7,578 nt of DNA from NCBI GenBank assembly GCA_964397775.1, contig CAYNKL010000199.1:1-7578 (forward strand), written 5' to 3'. The stretch is from Allosediminivita sp964397775 (GTDB lineage Bacteria > Pseudomonadota > Alphaproteobacteria > Rhodobacterales > Rhodobacteraceae). The notes below the pieces were generated by a model. The model searched no databases and was not told the origin of the DNA. It saw nothing but the letters and a program-made list of their open reading frames with translations. The position numbers and the translations under genes are program-made. This document shows, in pieces, positions 1-6,140 of this stretch. How positions within the stretch are numbered: the first letter of the stretch is position 1; each line of letters opens with the position of its first letter.

Positions 1-4
1 CGGC

Positions 5-31
5 GGGGCTGAAGCCCCTTGTTCCGGGGCT
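5..31 (+). other. Overlapping alternative hairpins at the window edge
   Basis: Three short blocks can pair in two mutually exclusive ways. GGGGC (5-9) pairs with GCCCC (14-18) across a TGAA loop, or AGCCCC (13-18) pairs with GGGGCT (26-31) across a 7-nt loop. The first hairpin is followed by TTGTT, so it could be the tail of a weak terminator for a gene left of the window. The stems are only 5-6 bp and the context is cut off, so no function is assigned. Confidence 0.25.
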
Positions 32-104
32 GCCAGAGCATGGCTCGAAGGGCAGCTCCGTCCGCAGAGCATCCACTCGCGCGCTTCGCGCCGAAGGTCC
101 GGGT

Positions 105-142
105 TGGGTCGGAATTGCTTGTAGGTGGGTCGAGATTGCTTG
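105..142 (+). repeat. Two 17-bp direct near-repeats, 21-bp period
   Basis: TGGGTCGGAATTGCTTG (105-121) recurs as TGGGTCGAGATTGCTTG (126-142), with 15 of 17 positions identical and a 4-nt spacer. The 21-bp period is two helical turns, so both copies face the same side of the DNA. The second copy runs into a candidate -35 hexamer at 140-145. That geometry suits a tandem activator site, but no regulator is identified, and a chance tandem duplication is possible. Confidence 0.45.
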
Positions 143-169
143 GCACGGCCTCGCGACAAGATCCATAAC
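140..169 (+). promoter_or_regulatory. Candidate promoter for the APH-family kinase gene
   Basis: TTGGCA (140-145, 5/6 match to TTGACA) is followed after 18 nt by CATAAC (164-169, 4/6 match to TATAAT). This is the best sigma-70-like pair seen between the window edge and the start at 287. It would leave a leader of about 110 nt. TGGCAC also resembles a sigma-54 -24 element, but there is no matching TTGC at -12. Confidence 0.3.
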
Positions 170-286
170 CCCGTGCGTCCGAGTCGATTTCGCAAAGCAT
201 TCGAAAGGTGGTGTCCTCTCCGGCCATGGCCCGCTTGCTACGTCAGGCTTGCCATTCCGGCGTGAGCCGCCCTCTATCGACCCCAA

Positions 287-1000
287 ATGAACACCACGAC
301 CCGACCTCCCGCCCATCTCTGGGGCGTCAGCGCCGCGCTGGAGCCGCTTTCAGGCGGGCATCGCAACGCGGTGTTCTGCACCGTCGGGCTGGACGAGGAG
401 CTTGTCTTCAAGTCGACCCGACGTCCGCCCGAGGCCATTGACTGGCTGCGCGAGGTGCATGACATGGCGCGCGCGGCGGGCTTCACCGTGCCGCCGATGC
501 TCGAAACCCGGGAGGGCGCGCTCGTGGCGCAGGGCTGGACCTGCGAGCCCTACATCCCGGGCGACCCCTGCGATCCGGCCGATCTGCCCGAGGTGCGGGA
601 CGCGCTATCACGCTTCCACGATCTGGCCCGCGACATGCCCCAGCGCCCTGGGTTCCTTTCGTCGCAGGACCTGCTCGGGGCCGAGCGCGGCGGCGACGTG
701 GATCTGGCCGCCATGCCCGCGGCCGTTGTCGCGCTCTGCCGCGAGGCGTGGGGCGCCGTCTCGGACGGGGTGATGACGCTGGTGCACGGGGACCTGAACT
801 TCGCCAACCTGCTGCGCTGTCCCGACGGGCGCGTCACGCTCATCGACTGGGACGAATGCCGGCGCGACCTGTCGCTCTTCGACCTGGCCGTCCTGCCCGG
901 CGCCCGCGCGGTCGAGGCCCGCGCGCTGCTCGCTTGGGAGGCCGCCTGTTCGTGGCATCGCGAGCCCGACTACGCCCGCACCATGGCCGGGCGGCTCTGA
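287..1000 (+). CDS. APH/choline-kinase-family phosphotransferase
   Basis: A 237-residue soluble protein of the aminoglycoside phosphotransferase (APH) fold. The signature elements are present: a glycine-containing N-lobe turn (L21-R26), a probable ATP-anchoring lysine in VFKS (K42), the catalytic motif HGDLNFAN (H167-N174, with D169 as presumed base and N174 as Mg ligand), and the metal-binding LIDWDE (D187). In this family the enzymes transfer the ATP gamma-phosphate to a hydroxyl of a small molecule such as an aminoglycoside, choline, ethanolamine, homoserine or a sugar. The substrate cannot be told from sequence, and a resistance role should not be assumed. It is on the short side for the family (often 260-300 residues). 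No Shine-Dalgarno lies before the ATG, which is kept because the N-lobe begins soon after it. The gene is convergent with rpmE. Confidence 0.85.
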   Translation: MNTTTRPPAHLWGVSAALEPLSGGHRNAVFCTVGLDEELVFKSTRRPPEAIDWLREVHDMARAAGFTVPPMLETREGALVAQGWTCEPYIPGDPCDPADLPEVRDALSRFHDLARDMPQRPGFLSSQDLLGAERGGDVDLAAMPAAVVALCREAWGAVSDGVMTLVHGDLNFANLLRCPDGRVTLIDWDECRRDLSLFDLAVLPGARAVEARALLAWEAACSWHREPDYARTMAGRL

Positions 1001-1080
1001 TCGGGCCAGCGCCTCAATCCCCGCCAATCCTTACGTCCCGGTTAACGCGGACAGCCAAGTCCTTGATTTCACTGGGTGCG

Positions 1081-1102
1081 AAAAATGTCCCGGCCCGGGA
1101 CA
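1081..1102 (-). terminator. Second (distal) intrinsic terminator of rplS-rpmE
   Basis: TGTCCCGG (1086-1093) and CCGGGACA (1095-1102) form a perfect palindrome around one central base. As RNA from the minus strand this folds as a stem of about 7 bp with a tight loop, directly followed by five U (complement of A1081-A1085). It lies just past the first terminator, so the two act in tandem on transcripts leaving rpmE. In the plus direction there is no T-run after it. Confidence 0.6.
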
Positions 1103-1139
1103 CCAGAAACGAAAGACGCCGCCCGAAAGGGGCGGCGTC
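1103..1139 (-). terminator. Main intrinsic terminator of rplS-rpmE
   Basis: A perfect 10-bp GC-rich stem (1115-1124 with 1130-1139) with a 5-nt loop is followed, on the minus strand, by TTTCGTTTC. It lies 34 bp past the rpmE stop codon. The plus-strand side lacks a T-run, so it should work mainly against minus-strand transcripts. It also shields this operon from the convergent kinase gene. Confidence 0.85.
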
Positions 1140-1173
1140 CTGAAAATCTCGTATCGTGCCGGAGGCAGCTGGC

Positions 1174-1395
1174 TCAGAAGCCGAGGCCTTCGTACTTCTT
1201 CTTGAAGCGCGAAACGCGGCCACCCTGGTCCATGAGGCGCGAGTTGCCGCCGGTCCATGCCGGGTGCGACGTGGGGTCGATGTCGAGCGTCAGCGTGTCG
1301 CCCTCGGCTCCCCAGGTGGTCCGGGTCTGGTACTCGGTGCCGTCGGTCATCTTGACGGTCACCATGTGGTACTCGGGATGGATGTCCTTTTTCAT
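1174..1395 (-). CDS. rpmE: 50S ribosomal protein L31 (type A, cysteine-free)
   Basis: A 73-residue ribosomal protein of the large subunit. L31 sits at the central protuberance and bridges to the 30S head. The opening KKDIHPEYH and the central DIDPTSHPAWTGG are typical of bacterial type A L31. The protein has no cysteine, so it is the non-zinc (C-minus) form and should not serve as a zinc reserve. Its ATG overlaps the rplS stop as ATGA, and an AAGGAAG Shine-Dalgarno lies inside the end of rplS, which points to translational coupling. It is the last gene of the operon, followed at 34 bp by the first of two terminators. Length and start fit the family. Confidence 0.97.
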   Translation of the reverse strand: MKKDIHPEYHMVTVKMTDGTEYQTRTTWGAEGDTLTLDIDPTSHPAWTGGNSRLMDQGGRVSRFKKKYEGLGF

Positions 1396-1796
1396 GTCGC
1401 GCTTCCTTGCACCGGCTTCTTGCCGTCGTCCTTGGGCTTGTAGTTGGTGTTCTCGGCGATACGGGCCGACTTGCCGCGACGCGAACGCAGGTAGTAAAGC
1501 TTGGCGCGGCGGACACGGCCACGACGCACGACCTCGATGGACTCGATGTTGGTCGAGTACAGCGGGAACACGCGCTCGACGCCTTCGCCGAAGGAAATCT
1601 TGCGGACCGTAAAGGTGCCAGCGATGCCTTCGCCGTTCTTGCGGCTGATGCAGACGCCTTCATAGGCCTGCACACGCGTCCGCGTCCCTTCGGTCACCTT
1701 GTAGCCGACGCGCACGGTGTCGCCGGCCTTGAAATCGGGAATGTTCTTCCCGAGCGAGGCGATCTGTTCCGCCTCGAGCTGGGCAATCAGGTCCAT
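1392..1796 (-). CDS. rplS: 50S ribosomal protein L19
   Basis: L19 binds 23S rRNA near the 30S-50S interface. The protein is 134 residues here, against about 115 in E. coli. The excess is a basic C-terminal tail (about residues 113-134) after the conserved core, which ends in the YYLRSRRGKSARI segment. The core motifs GDTVRVGYKV (25-34), RVQAYEGVCI (41-50) and FPLYSTNIESIEVVRRGRVRRAKLYYL (within 77-103) are all visible. An upstream in-frame GTG at 1820 would add eight residues, but AAGGAG stands 7 nt before the ATG at 1796, which fixes the start. It overlaps rpmE by 4 nt. Divergent from the chemoreceptor gene, it has a long presumed leader and its own promoter. Confidence 0.97.
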   Translation of the reverse strand: MDLIAQLEAEQIASLGKNIPDFKAGDTVRVGYKVTEGTRTRVQAYEGVCISRKNGEGIAGTFTVRKISFGEGVERVFPLYSTNIESIEVVRRGRVRRAKLYYLRSRRGKSARIAENTNYKPKDDGKKPVQGSAT

Positions 1797-2002
1797 CGAC
1801 CTTCTCCTTGGATAGCTCACGGTTGGTCCGTGAAGGTTTGTGCCGTCCCAGAGCTCCGGGTCTTCTGGCCGGGTCCGCTTCAGCGCCCGCCGGAGATTTC
1901 GAACTGTCTTTGCCTTTCGTCGCCTTCCGGCGGGCCCACGGGGGCGTCGAAGACCGACGCGGGCGCATACCGGAATCGGCCCGCTCGGCCACGCCGGCGG
2001 AC
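1797..2002 (-). promoter_or_regulatory. Long structured 5' leader of rplS (candidate cis-regulatory RNA)
   Basis: No gene is supported here. If transcription starts from the promoter at 2009-2037, about 205 nt of leader precede rplS. It can form a perfect 10-bp stem (1885-1894 with 1926-1935, 31-nt loop). Close to the ribosome-binding site it has a 6-bp hairpin, TCACGG/CCGTGA (1817-1833), 7 nt upstream of the AAGGAG Shine-Dalgarno (1804-1809). Ribosomal protein genes in several bacterial phyla are autoregulated through such leaders, including L19 in Firmicutes. Whether this leader does so is inference, and GC-rich DNA forms chance hairpins readily. Confidence 0.4.
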
Positions 2003-2008
2003 CTGCGC

Positions 2009-2037
2009 CGTATAGGCGGGACAGGCCGCTTGATCAA
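2009..2037 (-). promoter_or_regulatory. Candidate promoter for rplS-rpmE
   Basis: Read on the minus strand, TTGATC (2037-2032) is followed after exactly 17 nt by TATACG (2014-2009), each matching 4 of 6 consensus positions. A promoter is expected here because the opposite-strand chemoreceptor gene cuts rplS-rpmE off from the trmD transcript. The transcript would begin near 2002. An alternative -35, TTGACG (2044-2039), is too far away at 24 nt. Confidence 0.5.
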
Positions 2038-2040
2038 GCG
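2027..2040. promoter_or_regulatory. 14-bp perfect palindrome in the divergent intergenic region
   Basis: CGCTTGATCAAGCG is fully self-complementary and contains the candidate -35 of the rplS promoter. It lies 105 bp upstream of the chemoreceptor start. A dimeric repressor bound here would block rplS transcription and could also act on the divergent gene. No known regulator is matched to it. Confidence 0.4.
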
Positions 2041-2144
2041 TCAATTGCCCCGCTTGCGGTGCGCAGCAGCCAGGGCCTGCTCACCGCCCGTTTAGATTTG
2101 GCCCCTATAGCCCGGATCAAGTTGAAGCAGAACGGGCGTTACCT

Positions 2145-3956
2145 ATGAAGCGTTTCAAATCCCTCCGGCTGCAGGTGGCCTGCGGCGTGATCCTGATCGT
2201 GTTCGCGACGGCGATGGCGCTCTTCGTCACTCTCGAACGGCATTCGGAACAGGCCCTGGTCAAGGCTGCACAGGCCCGGCAGGACACCTCGCTGCGGATC
2301 CTCGTGGACAGGTTCTTTCAGCGCTACGACGGGATCACGCCCGTCTACGATGCCGATGGGGCCATCGAACAGGTCCGCTGGGAGGAACTGCCCGGGATCG
2401 AGGGGCACGACCTGATCGACGGCGTCGGCCGGATTTCGGGCGAAACCGCCACGCTCTTTGCCTGGGATCCCGCCGAGGGGGATTTCATCCGCCGCACCAC
2501 CAATATCGTAAAGCCCGACGGCACCCGCGCGGTGGGGACTTACCTGGGCACATCGAACCCGGTCTTTGCCTCGATGATGGAGGGCGAGATCTTTCGAGGA
2601 CGCGCCGTGATCCTCGGCAACAGCTATCTGACGATCTACGTCCCGATCATGGGGCCCGATGAACAGCCGCTGGGCATCTTCTACGTCGGCGTGGCCGAGG
2701 CCGAGATCGCCGCAGCCCTTCAAGCGCAGCGCGTCAGCGCGCTGATCGTGGTCACGGGACTGCTGATTCTCGCCATCCTCGCGACCTTCTTCGGTCTGCG
2801 CTTTGCGCTGCGGCCGCTGGTCCGGCTGGAACGCGCGGTAAAGCGGATCAGCGAGGGCGAACTCGACCGCCCCGCGGACGGCATCGACCGCACCGACGAA
2901 GTGGGGCGCATCGCCACCACCGTGGACGGCTTCCGCCTGTCCTTGCAGAAGGCCCGTCTCCGCGACGAGGAAGACGCGCGGCGACGGGAGGAGCAGGAGC
3001 AAGCTGTCGAGGAGCTGAGCCAGAGCATGGCGCGACTGGCCAGCAAGGACCTCGGCTGCCGTATCCCGCAGGCGGCAGGCTTCCCGCCCGAGTACGAGCG
3101 CCTTCGCAGGGATTTCAACGCTGTAGCCGAGAACCTGGCTGGTGCCGTGGCCGACATCAGCCGCGTTTCCGCCAATGTTGAAAGCACGGCCAGCCGCATC
3201 GGCAGCATGTCCAACGATCTCTCCCTCCGGGTCGAGAAACAGGCCGCCTCGCTCGAGGAGACCGTGGCCGGGCTCGATCTTCTCACCCAGTCGGGCGACC
3301 AGATCGCGACCCGCGCCTCCGAGGCCGACGGGCTGGCCGGAGAAAGCCGCGAGCTGTCGCGCGAAAGCGGTGCGGTCCTGGATCGCGCTGTTGCCGCCAT
3401 CGCCGAGGTCGAGGCCGCTTCGGATCAGATCGGCCGCATCGTCGAGGTGATCGAAGACATCGCCTTCCAGACCAACCTCCTGGCGCTGAACGCCGGGGTA
3501 GAGGCCGCGCGCGCCGGTGAGGCGGGCAAGGGGTTCTCCGTGGTCGCCACCGAGGTACGCGGGCTGGCGCACCGCGCCTCTGATTCCGCCGGCGAGATCC
3601 GCACTCTCGTCCAGTCCACGGTCAACCAGGTGCGGGACGGCAGCCAGCTGGTCCGCGACACGGGCACCTCCATCAGCCAGGTGCTCGAGAAGGTGCACGC
3701 CCTTGGATCGCTTGTCTCCGCCATCGCGACGGATGTCGAGGGACAGGCGCGCAGCATGTCCGAGATCAACGTCGGCATGCAGCAGCTCGACGTGGCGACC
3801 CAGGAAAGCGCCGCGCTCGCGGCCGAAGCTGACGGCGCCAGCCAGGAACTGCAGTCCGAGGCGCGGGCGCTGGCGCATACGCTCGACAGCTTTTCGCACC
3901 ATGACACCGGTGAGGGAAAGGCAACCGGCGGGGCCGTGCAGTCGCGCGCGGCCTGA
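2145..3956 (+). CDS. Methyl-accepting chemotaxis protein with periplasmic Cache-type sensor
   Basis: A 603-residue transmembrane chemoreceptor that would signal to CheA/CheW. Order of parts: TM1 (about 9-29); a periplasmic sensor (about 31-195) resembling the Cache_3-Cache_2 type, with RAVGTYLGT (128-136), a GRAVILGNSYLTIYVP stretch (152-167) and PLGIFYVGV (175-183); TM2 (about 198-219); HAMP (about 220-272); a second HAMP-like helical region (about 293-338); and the signalling bundle, whose tip IEDIAFQTNLLALNAGVEAA (436-455) is nearly canonical. Likely methylation pairs are E371/E372 and Q553/E554. The C-terminus has no NWETF-like CheR/CheB tether. The ATG at 2145 lacks a clear Shine-Dalgarno but correctly precedes TM1. 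No che genes are nearby. It lies opposite to the ribosomal locus and is convergent with trmD (25-bp gap). Confidence 0.93.
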   Translation: MKRFKSLRLQVACGVILIVFATAMALFVTLERHSEQALVKAAQARQDTSLRILVDRFFQRYDGITPVYDADGAIEQVRWEELPGIEGHDLIDGVGRISGETATLFAWDPAEGDFIRRTTNIVKPDGTRAVGTYLGTSNPVFASMMEGEIFRGRAVILGNSYLTIYVPIMGPDEQPLGIFYVGVAEAEIAAALQAQRVSALIVVTGLLILAILATFFGLRFALRPLVRLERAVKRISEGELDRPADGIDRTDEVGRIATTVDGFRLSLQKARLRDEEDARRREEQEQAVEELSQSMARLASKDLGCRIPQAAGFPPEYERLRRDFNAVAENLAGAVADISRVSANVESTASRIGSMSNDLSLRVEKQAASLEETVAGLDLLTQSGDQIATRASEADGLAGESRELSRESGAVLDRAVAAIAEVEAASDQIGRIVEVIEDIAFQTNLLALNAGVEAARAGEAGKGFSVVATEVRGLAHRASDSAGEIRTLVQSTVNQVRDGSQLVRDTGTSISQVLEKVHALGSLVSAIATDVEGQARSMSEINVGMQQLDVATQESAALAAEADGASQELQSEARALAHTLDSFSHHDTGEGKATGGAVQSRAA

Positions 3957-3981
3957 GCGTCGCGTCGCGCGGCCGCCGGTG

Positions 3982-4791
3982 TCAGCCTTGTCCGCCGTGC
4001 TTCCTACGAAGGTAGGCGTCCCACAGGTCGGGGCGCCGCGCCTCGGTCAGGCGCTCGGCCTGCGCCTGACGCCACTTCTCGATCTCCCCGTGGTGCCCGG
4101 ACAGCAGGACGTCCGGCACCGCGTGCCCGCGCCATTCGGTCGGGCGCGTGTACTGTGGATGCTCCAGAAGACCGCTGGAAAAGCTCTCTTCCTCGGTTGA
4201 GGCGGCGTTTCCCAGCACTCCGGGCAAGAGCCTGATGGTCGCGTCGAGCATGGCTTGCGCGGCGATCTCACCCCCCGTCATGACGAAGTCGCCCAAGCTC
4301 ACCTCGGTCATGCCGTAGGCGTCGATCACGCGCTGATCGAGCCCTTCGAACCGGCCACAGATCAGCGTCGCGCCCGGGGTGCGTGCCAGGTCACGCGCCA
4401 TCGCCTGGTCGAACGGGCGACCACGGGGCGAGAGGTAGAGGATCGGCGCCTGCTCGGGCATCCGGGCCCGCGCACTGTCGAGCGCGCGCGCCATGACGTC
4501 GGCGCGCAGCACCATGCCGGCGCCGCCACCCGTCGGTGTATCGTCCACGTTCCGGTGACGCCCCTCGCCGAACTCGCGAAGACCCACGGCGTCGAGCTGC
4601 CACAGACCCTCCTTCAGGGCCTTTCCGGTCAGGGAAAGACCCAGCGTCCCGGGAAAGGCCTCCGGAAAGAGCGTGACGATCTGCGCCCGCCAGGCACGCG
4701 CCAGTTCCGCCCCCGGAGACATGAGATCCCGCGGCTGGAGCGAGGGGCGGATGGCCTTGCGCCCGTGCGAACGGGAGGGCGTGTCTGACAT
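3982..4791 (-). CDS. trmD: tRNA (guanine-N1)-methyltransferase
   Basis: TrmD uses S-adenosylmethionine to methylate N1 of G37, next to the anticodon, and prevents +1 frameshifting. It is 269 residues long. The SPOUT-knot family motifs are visible: HRNVDDTPTGGGAGMV (79-94), YLSPRGRPFDQ (119-129), CGRFEGLDQRVI (145-156), SLGDFVMTGGE (165-175) and PGVLG (190-194). R187 matches catalytic R154 of the E. coli enzyme. The position of E. coli D169 is glutamate here (E202, in STEEESF). About 35 residues precede the usual start of the fold (near R35). The first ATG is kept because GGAG lies 7 nt upstream and related Rhodobacterales proteins, as I recall them, share this extension; M24 is the alternative. 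It is preceded by an unknown membrane protein gene across a 70-bp gap that holds a candidate promoter. Confidence 0.96.
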   Translation of the reverse strand: MSDTPSRSHGRKAIRPSLQPRDLMSPGAELARAWRAQIVTLFPEAFPGTLGLSLTGKALKEGLWQLDAVGLREFGEGRHRNVDDTPTGGGAGMVLRADVMARALDSARARMPEQAPILYLSPRGRPFDQAMARDLARTPGATLICGRFEGLDQRVIDAYGMTEVSLGDFVMTGGEIAAQAMLDATIRLLPGVLGNAASTEEESFSSGLLEHPQYTRPTEWRGHAVPDVLLSGHHGEIEKWRQAQAERLTEARRPDLWDAYLRRKHGGQG

Positions 4792-4819
4792 CTGGGGCTC
4801 CGGCGACTGCTGCGCGCCG

Positions 4820-4848
4820 TATCTACTGTCCGGTCGTGGTGCCGTAAA
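4820..4848 (-). promoter_or_regulatory. Candidate internal promoter for trmD
   Basis: On the minus strand TTTACG (4848-4843) and TAGATA (4825-4820) are separated by exactly 17 nt, inside the 70-bp gap between the unknown membrane protein gene and trmD. The transcript would have a leader of about 20 nt. Matches to consensus are partial, so this is a candidate only. Confidence 0.33.
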
Positions 4849-4861
4849 GCCTGCCGCGGTC

Positions 4862-5962
4862 TCAGGGGGTCGCGTTGTACCCTGTCAGGTAGTCCGCGGA
4901 CTGCGGCGCCGAGAGGAGCAGCCCGGTCGTCGGGCACCATGCCGGCCGCGGCAGAGGCACACGCCCCGGGTGATGCGCGGACAGGCAGTCGGGGGCGGGC
5001 AGCCTGCGGGCCCCGGTGATCTCTGCGAGGGCGTCGAGTTCGCGCGCGAAGGCCGCCTCCGCCTCGGGCCCGATGGCATCGGGGGCCAGGCCGATACCGC
5101 CTCGCGGGTAGACCTCGTCGCGCCACTGCTGCAGCACCTGTTCAATCCCCTCGCAGAAAGCGCGGTCACCGCGCTGCGCAGCAGCGCTGAGCGCGCGCGT
5201 GCGGGCGATATCGGAGAGGTAGGCGGCGACCGTGGACCGGTCGCATCCCGGCTGCCGCACGCACCACAGCGCGGTGGCGCGCGACGCCGGGTTCCCCGCG
5301 TCATGCTCCAGCACCACCCGATGCCACAGGTCAGGGTCGTCGACACCCAGACTTTCGAGCCCGAGCAGGCCGCCGCTTGCCCGGCCGGTTTGCCACAGCA
5401 TGTCGGTATGGGCGAGCGCCTCGGCCTGCCTGCACCGCTCTTCCGCGCAGCCCACGGCGTCGAGCTGATCTCGCAGTGCCAGAACGGCATCCGGCCGAAG
5501 GAAGAGCCGCGCCAGATCGCCGGCCATCACCTTGTCGGCGTCGAGAAGCTGGAACAGCACGTAAAGCTCCAGGACTTCCCCGCGGGACAGGGTTTCGACG
5601 GACTTGTGCCCCCAGATGCAGATCATCCGCTTCAGAAGCCGCCCGCGGGCGCAGGACCGGTCGGCCGCCCTGCCTGAGCCGCGGCCCTCTGCAAGCGCCG
5701 CCGCGAGCATGGTTTTCTGGGCTTCCGGGCTGGGCAGGGACAGCATGGCGCCGATCATCCGCTGGCCCGCCGGACGCAGAAGCCTGCCGGGTCCGGGCGA
5801 GAGAGAGACGCGGCCCGTGAGGCTGCTGATGACCGCCCAGAGACCCCCGGCGCCGGCGAGACCAAGCAGCGCCGGTGAGGCGCCGCCGTCGTGTGGCAAG
5901 AACAAACAGACCAGAGCCGGGGCCATGGCAAGGCTCACAATGTAGACGGGCTGGCCGGTCAT
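4862..5962 (-). CDS. Hypothetical membrane protein, unrecognised
   Basis: I do not recognise this family. From the ATG at 5962 it is 366 residues. Two hydrophobic segments (about 5-22 and 31-49) are separated by a short loop, then comes a long, mainly helical, probably cytoplasmic region. Cysteines are scattered through it (for example in the RSCARG, VGCAEERC, LWCVRQPGC and RPAWC segments). The minus strand is preferred to the overlapping plus-strand frame (4673-5677), which runs into trmD and has an arginine- and glycine-rich antisense look. The start is uncertain: the frame stays open to a TTG at 6118 (52 more codons, containing CRSCLC), and M65 of that longer form (5926) is another choice. 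None has a good Shine-Dalgarno. Lying on the same strand between rimM and trmD, it may be cotranscribed, but nothing ties it to translation. Confidence 0.7.
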   Translation of the reverse strand: MTGQPVYIVSLAMAPALVCLFLPHDGGASPALLGLAGAGGLWAVISSLTGRVSLSPGPGRLLRPAGQRMIGAMLSLPSPEAQKTMLAAALAEGRGSGRAADRSCARGRLLKRMICIWGHKSVETLSRGEVLELYVLFQLLDADKVMAGDLARLFLRPDAVLALRDQLDAVGCAEERCRQAEALAHTDMLWQTGRASGGLLGLESLGVDDPDLWHRVVLEHDAGNPASRATALWCVRQPGCDRSTVAAYLSDIARTRALSAAAQRGDRAFCEGIEQVLQQWRDEVYPRGGIGLAPDAIGPEAEAAFARELDALAEITGARRLPAPDCLSAHHPGRVPLPRPAWCPTTGLLLSAPQSADYLTGYNATP

Positions 5963-6140
5963 GCTTGGAACCGGACCAGAGGAGTGCGCGGAGTTTCCGA
6001 TGGTAACGTGGTCTGCAAAACGGGCCTTCAGGTCAGGATGCGCCAGGCGTCCCGCGGAAAAACCGCAAAGACACGACCGGCAACGCAAAAGCTCTGATGC
6101 CCGTTCCTGCTCGATCAAAAAAGATGTGGCGGAAAAGTGG

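Noticed and set aside
3..290. A plus-strand frame open from the left edge whose TGA overlaps the kinase ATG as ATGA
   Set aside because: The overlap looks like coupling, but the 95-residue product is unrecognisable and its third codon positions are clearly less GC-rich than those of the neighbouring genes. It probably remains open by chance.
1950..2003. A minus-strand stretch with GTGGCCGAGCGG, resembling the D-arm of a tRNA-Ser or tRNA-Leu
   Set aside because: There is no acceptor stem, anticodon arm or GGTTCGA-type T-loop at the right spacing, so the likeness is only local.
1407..2015. A 202-codon plus-strand frame opposite rplS and its leader
   Set aside because: It is antisense to an unmistakable L19 gene, and its product has no recognisable features.
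2139..3902. A 587-codon open frame on the minus strand opposite the chemoreceptor
   Set aside because: The plus strand encodes a complete MCP with textbook domains. Long antisense frames are expected in GC-rich genes, and the minus-strand product is rich in Gly, Arg, His and Asp with no recognisable motif.
3924..3980. An 8-bp inverted repeat ACCGGCGG/CCGCCGGT spanning the end of the MCP gene and the gap before trmD
   Set aside because: A 41-nt loop and no T-run on either strand. It is too weak to call a bidirectional terminator in DNA this GC-rich.
4673..5677. A 334-codon plus-strand frame opposite trmD and the unknown membrane protein
   Set aside because: It overlaps the 5' part of trmD, has no recognisable domain and shows antisense-like Arg/Gly/Pro composition.
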